A stretch of 64,000 nt of DNA from JAADEM01 sp965371855 (GCA_965371855.1 CBDUZZ010000015.1:6022-70021); one strand, 5' to 3'. Positions 35,160 through 45,480 are shown, counted from the stretch's first letter. Notes: generated by a model not told the origin, from the sequence alone. Translations and numbers: made by a program.

Positions 35160-37079
35160 TTAATTAATCCTACCTTGTTGTTTTGAGTCCTTTCGCTTCA
35201 TTGGCCATGCCGAATTGGCAATACCTTCAACACCAGTATAAATAGAATAGAACCCAGGATTAGAAAGAGTTCCAATGTATATAATCCCATCTTCACCAAT
35301 TACAGGGGAAGAAAACATCTTGCCATCAAGCACAATACTCCATATTACGCTTCCATCAACAGGATTTAATGCGCGGAGAGTAAAATCTTCAGAACTTAAG
35401 AATATTGTGCCATCACTGGCGATTGCTGCACTAGCATAGATATACCTACCACCTTCTGTAAATTGCCATTTTAATGAACCATTGGGTGAGAAAGCATAGA
35501 AAATTTTATCTTTAGCTCCGGCATAGATAGTTCCATCCTCAGCAAGCACTGCATTTCCAATACATTCTAGCCCTAGGTTATAACTCCATTGCAGTGTTCC
35601 ATCAGGATTTATTGCATAAAATTTACTATTTTCATTGGCATCATCTCCAACGTAAATTGTTCCGTCACTACCAATTATTGGTGAACACTCAACAGCTCCT
35701 CCGGTAACAAACTCCCATTTTATAGTACCATCCGGATTTAAGGCATATAAGTTTTTGTCGTGTGATCCGATGTAGATTGTACCATCTGATGCAATAGCTG
35801 GAGATGATTTAACATCACCGCCTGTAACAAACTCCCATTTTTTAGTACCATCAGCATTAATAGCATAAACGTTATCGTCTTGAGAGCCTACATATATGGT
35901 TCCGTCGGAAGCAATTGCCGGAGAACCAAATACACGATTACCTGTTGCAAATGCCCATTTTTGTGTACCGTCTGGATTAATGGCATATAGATTATTGGAA
36001 TATGATCCAACGTAAATAGTTCCATTGTCACCAATAGCAGGACACGAACCATAAATATCATCTCCATCGACTCCGCAAAGGAATTCCCATTTTTTCGTTC
36101 CATCAGGATTAAGGGCGTGCAGATATCCTTTCACATCTCCTGTATATATGGTTCCATCGGCTGCAATTGCAGGTGATGATGTTTTAATGTGATCGTTTGG
36201 TGTAAATTTCCATATTATACCAATAACATCAATATCAACCGAGACTTCATAATTTTCGTCCTTGTCATCAGAAAAATTGAGTGTCACCGGAAATTTTCCT
36301 CCTTTAGAGAAATTATGAGTTGGGTTTTGTTCCGTAGAAGTTGTTCCATCTCCAAAATCCCAATTCCATGATGTTGCAGTTGAGCCGGGTAAGTATGCCG
36401 GATTGAATGTGAACACAACATCGCTACCAACAAATACCTGTTCAGGACTGATGTTAAATGCAGAGACCTCTCCTGGAGTAACTTTTTTGTTCACAGGCTC
36501 AGATGTCGTTCCATCGCTGTATCGGCAAATAATTTCAAAACTATATTCCTCACCGTTTGTAAGGTTTTGTAGTGTATAAGATGTTTTATCAGACTCTATA
36601 TCAACATTGCCGTTTCCGGGTTGCCATGTAATATTATATCCTGTTAAATCATCACGGTTAGGTACGTACCATACTAATACTGCAAATTCATTGCCTGCAA
36701 GTGCTTCAAATTTAAGTTCATCAATCGGCTCTAAAGCTACTTTACTTATACCCGACATGCCAACATCTCCATAATCTCCCTGTATATTAAAGGTATATTT
36801 TGTACCATTCTTTAGCTCTTTTACTACATGGCTAGTTGTATTATTTTCAAGTATAACTTTACCTTCTCCCGGAGACCAAGTTAAAACAATCTGCTGCAGG
36901 TTATCATTTGCAGGATTCTCCCACGTTAATGTTATCTGCTCATGCCCGGCAACAGCCTGAACATTTTTTGTAATATCGAGTGAGAAGTTTGCTTTTGGCA
37001 ATAGTTCATCATTGCAATTAACCAAAGCAAGTAATGCCAGGAATGCAAATGTTATTTTTAAAAGAATATTCTTTTTCAT
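35160..37079 (-). CDS. Lipoprotein with two Fn3, one PKD and a PQQ-like beta-propeller
   Basis: 639-residue predicted surface lipoprotein (lipobox LVNC). Two fibronectin type III-like domains (about 38-120 and 121-202) are followed by a PKD domain (about 203-288, WNWDFGDGTTSTEQNPTH) and a PQQ-like beta-propeller (about 290-630). The propeller has at least eight repeats of the type SPAIASDGTIYVGS...LYALNPDGTKKWEF. Such propellers bind ligands or other proteins; no enzyme motif is seen. It sits between the DUF218 lipoprotein and the phosphodiesterase, so it probably captures or presents the locus substrate. The short near-identical repeats make this a place where assembly or copy-number errors could occur. 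Confidence 0.88.
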   Translation of the reverse strand: MKKNILLKITFAFLALLALVNCNDELLPKANFSLDITKNVQAVAGHEQITLTWENPANDNLQQIVLTWSPGEGKVILENNTTSHVVKELKNGTKYTFNIQGDYGDVGMSGISKVALEPIDELKFEALAGNEFAVLVWYVPNRDDLTGYNITWQPGNGNVDIESDKTSYTLQNLTNGEEYSFEIICRYSDGTTSEPVNKKVTPGEVSAFNISPEQVFVGSDVVFTFNPAYLPGSTATSWNWDFGDGTTSTEQNPTHNFSKGGKFPVTLNFSDDKDENYEVSVDIDVIGIIWKFTPNDHIKTSSPAIAADGTIYTGDVKGYLHALNPDGTKKWEFLCGVDGDDIYGSCPAIGDNGTIYVGSYSNNLYAINPDGTQKWAFATGNRVFGSPAIASDGTIYVGSQDDNVYAINADGTKKWEFVTGGDVKSSPAIASDGTIYIGSHDKNLYALNPDGTIKWEFVTGGAVECSPIIGSDGTIYVGDDANENSKFYAINPDGTLQWSYNLGLECIGNAVLAEDGTIYAGAKDKIFYAFSPNGSLKWQFTEGGRYIYASAAIASDGTIFLSSEDFTLRALNPVDGSVIWSIVLDGKMFSSPVIGEDGIIYIGTLSNPGFYSIYTGVEGIANSAWPMKRKDSKQQGRIN

Positions 37080-37125
37080 AATTTAATTTGTTTTTGATTC
37101 ATAATAAAATATTTGATGCCTGCCA

Positions 37126-38448
37126 CTACGGATCCAGTGGATCAATAGCGTTGGCATGTAATGAAATAAGGTTGGGGAAAAATTCCACATCATTTATTGA
37201 AATTCTATCTTTAAGCTTCACCGGCATATAACCAAAATGCTTAAAGCATGTGTTGTAATAATTATTGCTTACCACATAGTCAATATGACTTTCAGTTGCT
37301 GTAACAATAGATTTTTTATCATCCGGGATTCCATACCGAAATATTAATCTTGACCCATTTCTGAGATTAGTGGTTGTATGACGCCCATGAGGATCCACAA
37401 TTATTGCTTTCTCCGGCACATTATAATTATCTATCATCCACTTCTTCATTTCTATAGCTTCATAATAGGGTGTTTGGAATGGATATACATTTGCACCTGA
37501 TATAATAATCAATGGAACTTTATTCAATTTGTAACGATCAGCAGCAAGTTTTACTCTTTTTTTTGCACTTTCACTAATATTTATATCATCGCCCGAAGAA
37601 TTGGGTGAATCGCCAAGCAACAAAATGGATGCATAATTATATTCATCCCAGTCTATTGAAGGGATATATGCTAAAGCTACTTTGTTTTCCCCTTCTTCAA
37701 GTGGTTCGAACTTACCTGCTTCATCTCTGTTGTTTAGTTTTAAAAGTTCAAGAGCAAAATGCAAAGCCGGTTCAAAAAACAGGGTGAATTTTTCTTTATC
37801 CTGATTCATACTGTTCACAATATTCCAAACCTTTTGGCGGTATTCCTCGCTGTTAACATCAAAAGCCGGCCCATCACTAACTATATCCCTTGGAGCCTCA
37901 CCTAAAGCATATTCTTCAATAATGTTGTTAATTCCTGCACATGCATCAATCCATGCCAATTCCAATAATCTTTTGTTTGAAACTGAAACATATTTTTGAA
38001 ATACACCCGAAGGTCTTGTATGCTTTATGATCAGATGGTTCAATTCCGTAGAAGTACTAACCAGATTGCCTAAATGTGAAGCAACATCATTCATATCAGT
38101 TTGAGAAATTTTCAGTTTTTCAGCAATTTGTACAATTGAACTATTTTGATTAGATGCTAAGCTTATCACTTTATTAATGAAACTTTCATTAAATTCAGAG
38201 AGTACAATATCCTTCTCTAATTCTGAATTAACATTAGACAATCCTTGCATTAGTGTGAAAAGATAAAAATTACGATCCTGTACATATGAACCACTAAATT
38301 GGAAGGTATAATTCTTATCAAAAAGCATTTCTTCTTCCTTTTCAGGAACTTCAGGCATAATATCAGGTTCATCATCTCCCTCTTCACATTTACAGCATAA
38401 TAAAAGGATGCAAAATAAAAGGATGTATAAACCATATAGTTTTTTCAT
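37126..38448 (-). CDS. YdcF/DUF218-domain lipoprotein
   Basis: 440-residue protein with lipobox LLLCC and an acidic linker. The N-terminal half (about 40-260) is helical and not recognised. The C-terminal half (about 270-410) is a DUF218/YdcF-like domain: SILLLGDSPNSSGDDI, VPLIIISGANVYPFQTP, VPEKAIIVDPHGRHTTTNLR and IVTATESHIDY. DUF218 proteins include SanA/ElyC, linked to envelope integrity and polyprenyl carriers, but their chemistry is not settled. A lipoprotein form in a SusC/D operon is unusual. It lies between susD (108 bases) and the propeller gene. Confidence 0.82.
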   Translation of the reverse strand: MKKLYGLYILLFCILLLCCKCEEGDDEPDIMPEVPEKEEEMLFDKNYTFQFSGSYVQDRNFYLFTLMQGLSNVNSELEKDIVLSEFNESFINKVISLASNQNSSIVQIAEKLKISQTDMNDVASHLGNLVSTSTELNHLIIKHTRPSGVFQKYVSVSNKRLLELAWIDACAGINNIIEEYALGEAPRDIVSDGPAFDVNSEEYRQKVWNIVNSMNQDKEKFTLFFEPALHFALELLKLNNRDEAGKFEPLEEGENKVALAYIPSIDWDEYNYASILLLGDSPNSSGDDINISESAKKRVKLAADRYKLNKVPLIIISGANVYPFQTPYYEAIEMKKWMIDNYNVPEKAIIVDPHGRHTTTNLRNGSRLIFRYGIPDDKKSIVTATESHIDYVVSNNYYNTCFKHFGYMPVKLKDRISINDVEFFPNLISLHANAIDPLDP

Positions 38449-38555
38449 GAATTCAGTTTAAAAATATTTCGGCAAATAATTTTCTCCACATTTCCATTAT
38501 CAGAAAGTCAACTTTCCCAAAGCTTTAGACTCTGGAAAAGTTATTGAATACCGTA

Positions 38556-39923
38556 CTAATTATATCCGGGATTCTGATCAAAAATATCTTTGTTGTTCAT
38601 CTTTTCAATCTCCGTTTGAGGAACAGGGAAGATGTACCTGTATTCTGCAATATCAAGCCCATTTTTTGCCATTTCGCTTTTAGCCATCCCTGTCCTTATC
38701 AGGTCGAACCAACGATGTCCTTCAAAAGGAAATTCAAGTTGACGCTCTTTTAGTATGGCAGTCCTAAATGCACCTTGGTCAGAAACATCGGTTGAATTAA
38801 TTGCAATAAGACCTGCCCTTTCATGTACCTCATTTAGGTATTTAAAAGCATCACCATTAGCATTATATCCAATTTCATTCAAGGTTTCGGCATACATTAA
38901 CAAAACATCTGCATACCTTAATACAATAAAATCGTTCCCCACTTTTTTAGTGGTAGTAGACGGTTCATCATAGAATTTATTTAATTTGAATGCAGCCCCA
39001 AACTGAGTGTATTGAATAAGTTCTTTACGGTTGTCCTCGTCTGAATATGCCTCTTTTAAAATTTCTGTAATAGGAGAAATGGAAACATCTGAAACCGTAA
39101 ACCAATCGCCATGTCCTTCGCCAACTACCTCTTTATTAAAACGAATGGCAAATATGATTTCACTATTCATTTTATTATTGACATTAAAAACATCAGTTAC
39201 ATCGTTTTGCAACGAATAGACACCATCTACTATTTGTTCCAGTATATTCTTGGTCTCAGTAATTTTTTTTTGAGTAAGATATACTTTGCCCAGCAGTGCT
39301 TTTGCTGCACCGGAAGTAGCTCTTCCAATGTCAACACCTTGATAACTGACGGGTAGTTGTTCTATTGCTTTTAATAAATCATTTTCAATAGTTTGGTACA
39401 CCTCATTAATATCAGAGCGACCAATGCTTAAGGCTTCATTAGGACTTACAGGATTTAAAATAACAGGAATTTCACCCCAGAACCTTACCATGTTAAAATA
39501 AGTAAGTGCCCTAATAAAATGTGCCTCACCGTCATACTGGTTTTTAATGCTAAAATCAGTATCCTCTAACCTGCTAATTACTTCATTGCACCTAAGAATT
39601 CCATTATAATAGGTCGCCCAGGTACTAAGTAAAATCCCATTTGCGGAGGTTTCTTCAAATTTGTCAATGTTATATCTGTCTTGAGTGCCTGCTGTTGGGG
39701 CAGATAACTCAATATTATCAGATCGATATTCCACCATTTCAAAGTAAATGCCTACTTCACTTTGTAATTTAGCATAGGCGGCCATTAACGCGGTATTAAA
39801 ATCATTGGCATCCTTATAAAAGTTGCCTACGTTTGCTTCATCGTGAGGTGCAAGGTCTAAAAAGTCTTCTTCACATGAGTAAAGAGAAAAAATTGTAAAT
39901 ATTATGATTATTATTTTTTTCAT
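38556..39923 (-). CDS. SusD/RagB-family surface lipoprotein (locus 3)
   Basis: 455-residue SusD-type lipoprotein. Lipobox LYSC (Cys17), early motif FLDLAPHDEANVGNFYKDAND, helical core AHFIRALTYFNMVRFWGEIP and GAAKALLGKVYLTQ, then LRYADVLLMYAETLNEIG, ERQLEFPFEGHRWFDLIRTG and YIFPVPQTEI before NPGYN. All standard blocks are present. It follows the SusC by 17 bases and should form its extracellular lid. Confidence 0.95.
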   Translation of the reverse strand: MKKIIIIIFTIFSLYSCEEDFLDLAPHDEANVGNFYKDANDFNTALMAAYAKLQSEVGIYFEMVEYRSDNIELSAPTAGTQDRYNIDKFEETSANGILLSTWATYYNGILRCNEVISRLEDTDFSIKNQYDGEAHFIRALTYFNMVRFWGEIPVILNPVSPNEALSIGRSDINEVYQTIENDLLKAIEQLPVSYQGVDIGRATSGAAKALLGKVYLTQKKITETKNILEQIVDGVYSLQNDVTDVFNVNNKMNSEIIFAIRFNKEVVGEGHGDWFTVSDVSISPITEILKEAYSDEDNRKELIQYTQFGAAFKLNKFYDEPSTTTKKVGNDFIVLRYADVLLMYAETLNEIGYNANGDAFKYLNEVHERAGLIAINSTDVSDQGAFRTAILKERQLEFPFEGHRWFDLIRTGMAKSEMAKNGLDIAEYRYIFPVPQTEIEKMNNKDIFDQNPGYN

Positions 39924-39940
39924 GATCTTATTTCTTTAAA

Positions 39941-42900
39941 TTAGAAATTAATGTTTACACCCATCGTAATTGTTCTTGGCAAGGGATATGTACCATAGTC
40001 AACACCCGGTGTCAAAGAGTTGTTATCATATAAATTTACTTCAGGATTATAACCTGTATAGTTGGTAATTGTCAGTAGGTTTTGTCCTGTCACATAAACT
40101 CTTGCCTTATCAATCTTAATTTTAGAAGTAAGTGTTTTTGGTAATGTATAGCCAACAGTAACATTTTGCAGGCGAAAGTAAGATCCATCTTCAATATGCC
40201 ATGTTGATGTCCGTCCATTGTTTCCTTTACTTTTCCGGTTAGCACGATTCGTATTTCCGTCGCCCGTATTATCTTCAGATATCCACCTATCCAAGGCAAC
40301 TGTTGAGTTGTTAAAATTACCTTCCATGTTGTAGTTGTACCTTCTCAAGAGATGTAAAATCTCGTTACCATGCACACCTTGAAAGCTGAAACTAAAATCA
40401 ATACCTTTATATTTTAGTGATGATGAGAAACCGTATGTAAAATCAGGGAAATAGCTTCCTACAACAGTCCGGTCATTATTGACATCCAACACGCCGTTTT
40501 TATCCACATCTACAAATAGAAAATCTCCAACCTGTGTATTATCGAAGTGTGGATACTTATCTAATTCCTCTTGATTTTTATATATACCATCCTGAACTAA
40601 CAAATAGTATGATCCAATAGGTTCACCAACTTGTGTTATAAAATAGGCATGACTTGTTCCGGCAGTTGTAATTATGGGAGCGTCTTCAGGTCCCAGTGCC
40701 ACAACTTCATTTTTATTAGTTGAAAAATTAACTGATGTAGTCCAATCAACTTTCCCAATTTTGTTTCGCGAGGTTAAAGTAAGCTCCCAGCCTGTATTAT
40801 TTATTTTGCCAATGTTTTGTCTGGCTGATCCAAAACCTGTGGTATAAGGTACTGGAACGTTTAGCAATAAATCAGTAGTGTTACTATTGTACCAGTCTGC
40901 CTCAATGGTTAATTGGTTTTTAAAAAGACCAATATCCATCCCAAGGTTAAACATGGCTGTTTTTTCCCAACCAAGGTCTGCATTTTCCACGTTTGATGGT
41001 TTTAATCCGTTCACACTTTGACCATCTCCACTCCCCAAAATATAATTGTCTTTACTTACGCGAGAGACGTGCTCGTAATTTCCTATCTGAAAGTTTCCGG
41101 TTAATCCATAACTTGCTCTTAATTTTAAGCTGCTAATGGTTCTAATGTTTTTCATAAAACGTTCTTCAGTAACTCTCCAACCCATAGAACCAGATGGAAA
41201 ATAACCCCATTTATTGTTTTTGCCGAATCGTGAAGAACCATCTGTCCTGATAGCTGCGGACATTAGATACTTTCCTTTGTAATCGTACTGAACTCGTCCT
41301 AACCAAGAAAGTAACGACCATTCAGAGATGCTGGAAGTCCCATTGACCACCGTTCCTGCTCCTAATGTATGAACCAGATCATTAGGGAAATTAGTAGCCT
41401 CCACTCTATGCTTATTGCGGTAATTTTTTTGAGCAGAAAATCCTGCCAATCCCTTGATTGAATGGTCTCCAAAAATTTTATCGTATGACAGTGTGTGTTC
41501 ATTTACCCAGTTTAAGTAGTAAGTTGTACTTGCCCATCCTATTGGATTGGAAGGTGAGTCGTAATACTTCCAACCACGGGTTGGTAACGATGAAGGTCTG
41601 TAATAATCTGCATGATAATGATTGTAGCTAACACCCAATGAGAGCTTATATTTCAATCCATCGATAAACTCATATTCCAGGTAACCGTTCCCCATTAAAT
41701 TAGCATGGTGTACTTTATTTTCTTCCAAATTAGCCTGAGCCACAGGATTTATAATCTCGTTATGCTGATAATCGGTTCCAATTCTCCAGTATCCATTCCC
41801 GTCAAAATTATATGAACCATCATCATTATATACAGGCCAAGTTGGGGATATGCCAAGCGCAGAAGCCACTACTCCTTGATCAAAGTATGGTCCATATGCA
41901 TCAACTACATTTTCAGACGTAAATGAAGGATTAAACTTCACCCCAACCTTAAATTTTCCATATTGTGCATCAATATTTAACCGAACGCCATATCTTTTAT
42001 AATCGGAATTAATGATTATTCCCTTTTGATCAAAATAATTGCCGGAAATAAAATACTTGATATTATCTGACCCACCGGAAAACGATAGAGTATGTTTTGT
42101 TATAGGAGCAGATCTAAAAATCTCATCCTGCCAATCGGTATTTGTTAATCCTGATTTTCCTTCAAGATATGGAATCAGCTCAGGCGGTATTTTCATCCAC
42201 CCCTCTTTTCGAACTTCGTTTGGATCATTAATACTGCCAGTCGGTACAGCATCCAGATAAGCATTGTTATGTCCGTCACGAGACAATTCGGCATACTGAT
42301 ATGCATCCAGCATTTCAATTTTTTTAGATGCCTCTTGAATTCCATAAAAAGCATTATAGCTGATTTTCATCTTTCCTGACTTGCCACTTTTTGTGGTAAT
42401 TAGTATTACTCCGTTGGAACCACGTGAACCATAAATTGCGGCAGCAGAAGCATCTTTCAAAACTTCGATTGATTCAATATCGTCAATATTTACAGTTTCC
42501 ACAGCTTGTGAACCTCTGTCAGCAGGTATTCCATCAATTACATATAATGGTTCATTACCCGCAGTAATGGAACCAGTTCCCCTAACTTTTATTGTTAATG
42601 CGGCTCCCGGTTCACCAGTTGTTTGAAGTACTTGTACTCCAGCCATTTTTCCGGCTAATGCCTGATCGAATCCGGAAACAGCGATATCTTGTAAATCTTC
42701 TCCTTTTACTGAAGCAATTGAGGTGGTTACATCCCTTCTGTTCTGAACTCCATACCCAACGGCCACAACTTCATCTAATCCAAACATCTCATCTTCCATC
42801 ACAACATTTATTTGTGATAGGCCTGCAATAATAATCTCTTGCGCCTTCATCCCAATAAATGAAAAAACCAGAATTTCTGCATCATCAGGGATTTCAAGCG

Positions 42901-43426
42901 AATAGTTACCATCAACATCTGTGATAGCACCAATAGTAGTTTCTTTTACCACTACTGTAACGCCCGGAATAGGGTCACCGTTGTTGTCGGTTATTTTTCC
43001 GGTAATGATTTTCTGCTGAGGCTGTTGTTTCAATACTTTTTCTGGTGCAACTTTTGGTTTTTCCTTCGGTACAATAACGATAACTTTGTCTCTCACTTTG
43101 TAAGTCATATTTGTACCTTTCAGGCAATAATCCAGGATTTCCTCTACTGTAGCTTTCGAGAAATCACAGGTAATACTACCAAGCTCTTCAATGTCGTCCA
43201 CGTTATAAACAAACGTGAATTCACTCTGCGCTTTAATGTTTTTGAATAATTTTTTTACACTGGCATTTTCAAGCCTTATGTCTAACAAGGTATTCTGCGA
43301 GTATGTACTTGCAGACACCTGAATTAAACAGCATAAAATCATTACAAAAGATAAACGCATAATTAAAAACAGTTTTCGGAACGGGTTTAATGATAAAACG
43401 GTTCCATTAATCCAATTTTTTTTCAT
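39941..43426 (-). CDS. SusC/RagA-type TonB-dependent transporter with STN domain (locus 3)
   Basis: 1161-residue SusC-family transporter. A long signal region (about 1-43), STN domain (about 68-119, CDFSKATVEEILDYCLKGTN), CarboxypepD_reg domain (about 140-215), plug with AIYGSRGSNGV, and barrel ending GVNINF. Because the STN domain is complete and sigma and FecR genes lie just upstream, it is probably a signalling receptor that controls its own locus. Its STN is the closest relative in the window of the STN half left in the chimera at 27117. Confidence 0.95.
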   Translation of the reverse strand: MKKNWINGTVLSLNPFRKLFLIMRLSFVMILCCLIQVSASTYSQNTLLDIRLENASVKKLFKNIKAQSEFTFVYNVDDIEELGSITCDFSKATVEEILDYCLKGTNMTYKVRDKVIVIVPKEKPKVAPEKVLKQQPQQKIITGKITDNNGDPIPGVTVVVKETTIGAITDVDGNYSLEIPDDAEILVFSFIGMKAQEIIIAGLSQINVVMEDEMFGLDEVVAVGYGVQNRRDVTTSIASVKGEDLQDIAVSGFDQALAGKMAGVQVLQTTGEPGAALTIKVRGTGSITAGNEPLYVIDGIPADRGSQAVETVNIDDIESIEVLKDASAAAIYGSRGSNGVILITTKSGKSGKMKISYNAFYGIQEASKKIEMLDAYQYAELSRDGHNNAYLDAVPTGSINDPNEVRKEGWMKIPPELIPYLEGKSGLTNTDWQDEIFRSAPITKHTLSFSGGSDNIKYFISGNYFDQKGIIINSDYKRYGVRLNIDAQYGKFKVGVKFNPSFTSENVVDAYGPYFDQGVVASALGISPTWPVYNDDGSYNFDGNGYWRIGTDYQHNEIINPVAQANLEENKVHHANLMGNGYLEYEFIDGLKYKLSLGVSYNHYHADYYRPSSLPTRGWKYYDSPSNPIGWASTTYYLNWVNEHTLSYDKIFGDHSIKGLAGFSAQKNYRNKHRVEATNFPNDLVHTLGAGTVVNGTSSISEWSLLSWLGRVQYDYKGKYLMSAAIRTDGSSRFGKNNKWGYFPSGSMGWRVTEERFMKNIRTISSLKLRASYGLTGNFQIGNYEHVSRVSKDNYILGSGDGQSVNGLKPSNVENADLGWEKTAMFNLGMDIGLFKNQLTIEADWYNSNTTDLLLNVPVPYTTGFGSARQNIGKINNTGWELTLTSRNKIGKVDWTTSVNFSTNKNEVVALGPEDAPIITTAGTSHAYFITQVGEPIGSYYLLVQDGIYKNQEELDKYPHFDNTQVGDFLFVDVDKNGVLDVNNDRTVVGSYFPDFTYGFSSSLKYKGIDFSFSFQGVHGNEILHLLRRYNYNMEGNFNNSTVALDRWISEDNTGDGNTNRANRKSKGNNGRTSTWHIEDGSYFRLQNVTVGYTLPKTLTSKIKIDKARVYVTGQNLLTITNYTGYNPEVNLYDNNSLTPGVDYGTYPLPRTITMGVNINF

Positions 43427-43489
43427 AAATTTGAAATGTTTTAGTTAATGATTACATTTTCCTCTCACAGGAATGTTTAGCTAACTCTA

Positions 43490-43517
43490 AGCGGGAAATG
43501 TTATAGCATTTTCCGCT
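43490..43517 (-). promoter_or_regulatory. Hairpin in the fecR-susC gap (locus 3)
   Basis: Arms AGCGGGAAATG and CATTTTCCGCT (one mismatch) with a 6-base loop, 17 bases after the FecR stop. Nearly the same stem lies at 12714-12740 in the matching gap of locus 1. No T-run follows in the transcription direction. Confidence 0.5.
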
Positions 43518-43533
43518 TTTTATCTTTAATTAT

Positions 43534-44700
43534 CTACTTAATTATCACTCTGTTTTTTTCTAATTCGAACTCTACTTTCTTTGTTAATTCTAATATCTTT
43601 AGAATTTCATTGAACTCGTTGTACCTTTTAACATCTATTGAAAACCTCAGTTTTTTTACTTCAAGGCTTGCATAATCAACATCAATATTATACCATCTCG
43701 AAAGGTCGTTAAATATCTCCTCCAATGTATTTTCTTCAAACAAAATACGACCATCTTTCCATGCTATAAATCTATTTACATCAACATTTTTAACACTAAC
43801 TCCCAATTCTGAAACAGTTGCCTGTTGGTTAGGGATTAAAGTATACTCTTTTTGTGATTCAGTCTGACTGATTGTTACTTTTCCTGTTACAAGAGTTGTA
43901 GCCAGTTGGTTTTCATCGGAATATGCCCTTACGTTAAAAGAGGTTCCAAATACATTCACATCCATTTTTGAAGTGTGTACTATAAAAGGACTATTCTTAT
44001 TTTCAGTAACTTCAAAAAATGCTTCTCCTTCTTCGAGATAAACATCTCTGCTACCGGCTGCAAACTCAACAGGGTATTTTATTGTTGTCCCTGAATTTAA
44101 CCAAACTTTAGTGCCATCTGATAAAATAAGCTGATACTCCCCACCTCGTGGAATTTCGATAGTATTATATTGTAATTTCCGAGGCTTGACCTTTTTACCG
44201 GAAGAATTATAAATTATCTCTTTATTATTATTACTTATAATTGTACCATCGAATTCGGCAATTAGCTCTTTTTCATCTTCGAGGTTTACAACCGTTCCAT
44301 CAGCCAATTTCAGAATTGCTTTGCTTGTACCGGGTAGAATTTCGGTTTTCACCAACTGAGTTTCTGATTTATTGTTTTTCTGATAAACAAACCAGGTCAT
44401 AAAGATTAATGGGATTAAAACGGCTGCGTATTTAAGAACTTCACGGTAAATACTTCTTGTTTTTCGCGCTTTAGTAAGTTCAATAAATTCTGAATAGGCC
44501 TGGTCTTTATTAAATTCTGAAAGGATTTTTAATTTTGCCGAAACGTTGGCTTCATCTTTTAATGAGTCGTATAGTGCTTGATTGCCCTCATCTTCTTTCA
44601 GCCATTCATCCAATATTAACTGCTCTTTATTGGTTAATTCCTGTTCCCTTTCGGTTAAAAGGAGTTTTACTATCTGGTCTGTTTTTTCGAATTCTATCAT
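43534..44700 (-). CDS. FecR-family anti-sigma factor (locus 3)
   Basis: 388-residue inner-membrane anti-sigma factor. Cytoplasmic N-terminus (1-88), one transmembrane helix (about 89-106), FecR domain (about 120-290: IEIPRGGEYQLILSDGTKVW, EAFFEVTEN) and a DUF4974-like C-terminus (WYNIDVDYASLE). It would hold the sigma factor at 44785 and receive the signal from the STN domain of the SusC at 39941. Organisation matches locus 1, though the sequences have diverged considerably. Confidence 0.93.
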   Translation of the reverse strand: MIEFEKTDQIVKLLLTEREQELTNKEQLILDEWLKEDEGNQALYDSLKDEANVSAKLKILSEFNKDQAYSEFIELTKARKTRSIYREVLKYAAVLIPLIFMTWFVYQKNNKSETQLVKTEILPGTSKAILKLADGTVVNLEDEKELIAEFDGTIISNNNKEIIYNSSGKKVKPRKLQYNTIEIPRGGEYQLILSDGTKVWLNSGTTIKYPVEFAAGSRDVYLEEGEAFFEVTENKNSPFIVHTSKMDVNVFGTSFNVRAYSDENQLATTLVTGKVTISQTESQKEYTLIPNQQATVSELGVSVKNVDVNRFIAWKDGRILFEENTLEEIFNDLSRWYNIDVDYASLEVKKLRFSIDVKRYNEFNEILKILELTKKVEFELEKNRVIIK

Positions 44701-44784
44701 TGTATTTTATTGTTCTTAACATTATAAACACAGTTGTTGGGAATATGGGTGACAGTTGGTGGATATTTTTTATTAAAAAGATAC

Positions 44785-45360
44785 TTAATTCAACAACTGC
44801 AACAGTAGCAAAAAAGCCGGGAGTTCAAGTTCTGTTCTTAAAAAGCGATATGCTTTTAATTTTAATGTTTTTACGGTATTTACTGAAACACCAGCCTTCT
44901 CAGCAATTTCCCGGTTGGTTAATCCTTCCATGCTAAGCATGATTACCTTTTTTCTTTCGGGAGAAAGTTTATCAATGGCAACATAAATTTGCCGGTAATA
45001 CTCCTCTTCAATAATTACCTGTTGTATCGATTTATCATCTATCCTAAAATTTGCCAGCTCGTTTTGATTTGAAATATCAATGCCTGACCATTTTGTATTG
45101 TTGCGAATGGCATTAAGACTGGCATTTTTCACACAATTATACAAATATGCAGTTAGGGCTTTTTCTGAATTGAAATTGGCATCGCCTCTCCAAAGATTCA
45201 TAATTACATCCTGAACGACATCTTCAGCAGCAGTTTTTTGGTTCAAAAAATTAGAAGAAAAATTACAAAGTGAAGAATAATAATTATCGTATAAGAATTT
45301 GTAACCTTCCTTTTTCTTGAGGTTTATTTGCTCGATTATAATGTCATTTATTTCCCCCAC
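44785..45360 (-). CDS. ECF sigma factor, FecI-like (locus 3)
   Basis: 191-residue extracytoplasmic-function sigma factor. Region 2 at about 15-85 (TAAEDVVQDVIMNLWRG) and region 4 at about 125-180 (LTNREIAEKAGVSVNTVKTL). Start is a GTG at 45360; I see no better ATG. It heads the locus 3 operon and is divergent from the PhoD-like gene at 45481, with a 120-base shared upstream region that may hold both promoters. Confidence 0.93.
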   Translation of the reverse strand: MGEINDIIIEQINLKKKEGYKFLYDNYYSSLCNFSSNFLNQKTAAEDVVQDVIMNLWRGDANFNSEKALTAYLYNCVKNASLNAIRNNTKWSGIDISNQNELANFRIDDKSIQQVIIEEEYYRQIYVAIDKLSPERKKVIMLSMEGLTNREIAEKAGVSVNTVKTLKLKAYRFLRTELELPAFLLLLQLLN

Positions 45361-45480
45361 TTCTTAGGATAAAGTATTATGATTATTTAATTTTTGTAAA
45401 TATAAATATAAAATATGAGCAAGACAATTTTGTTTCTCAATTAATAAACCGACTTTTGTATGTCCTGTAAATAAAAAATT

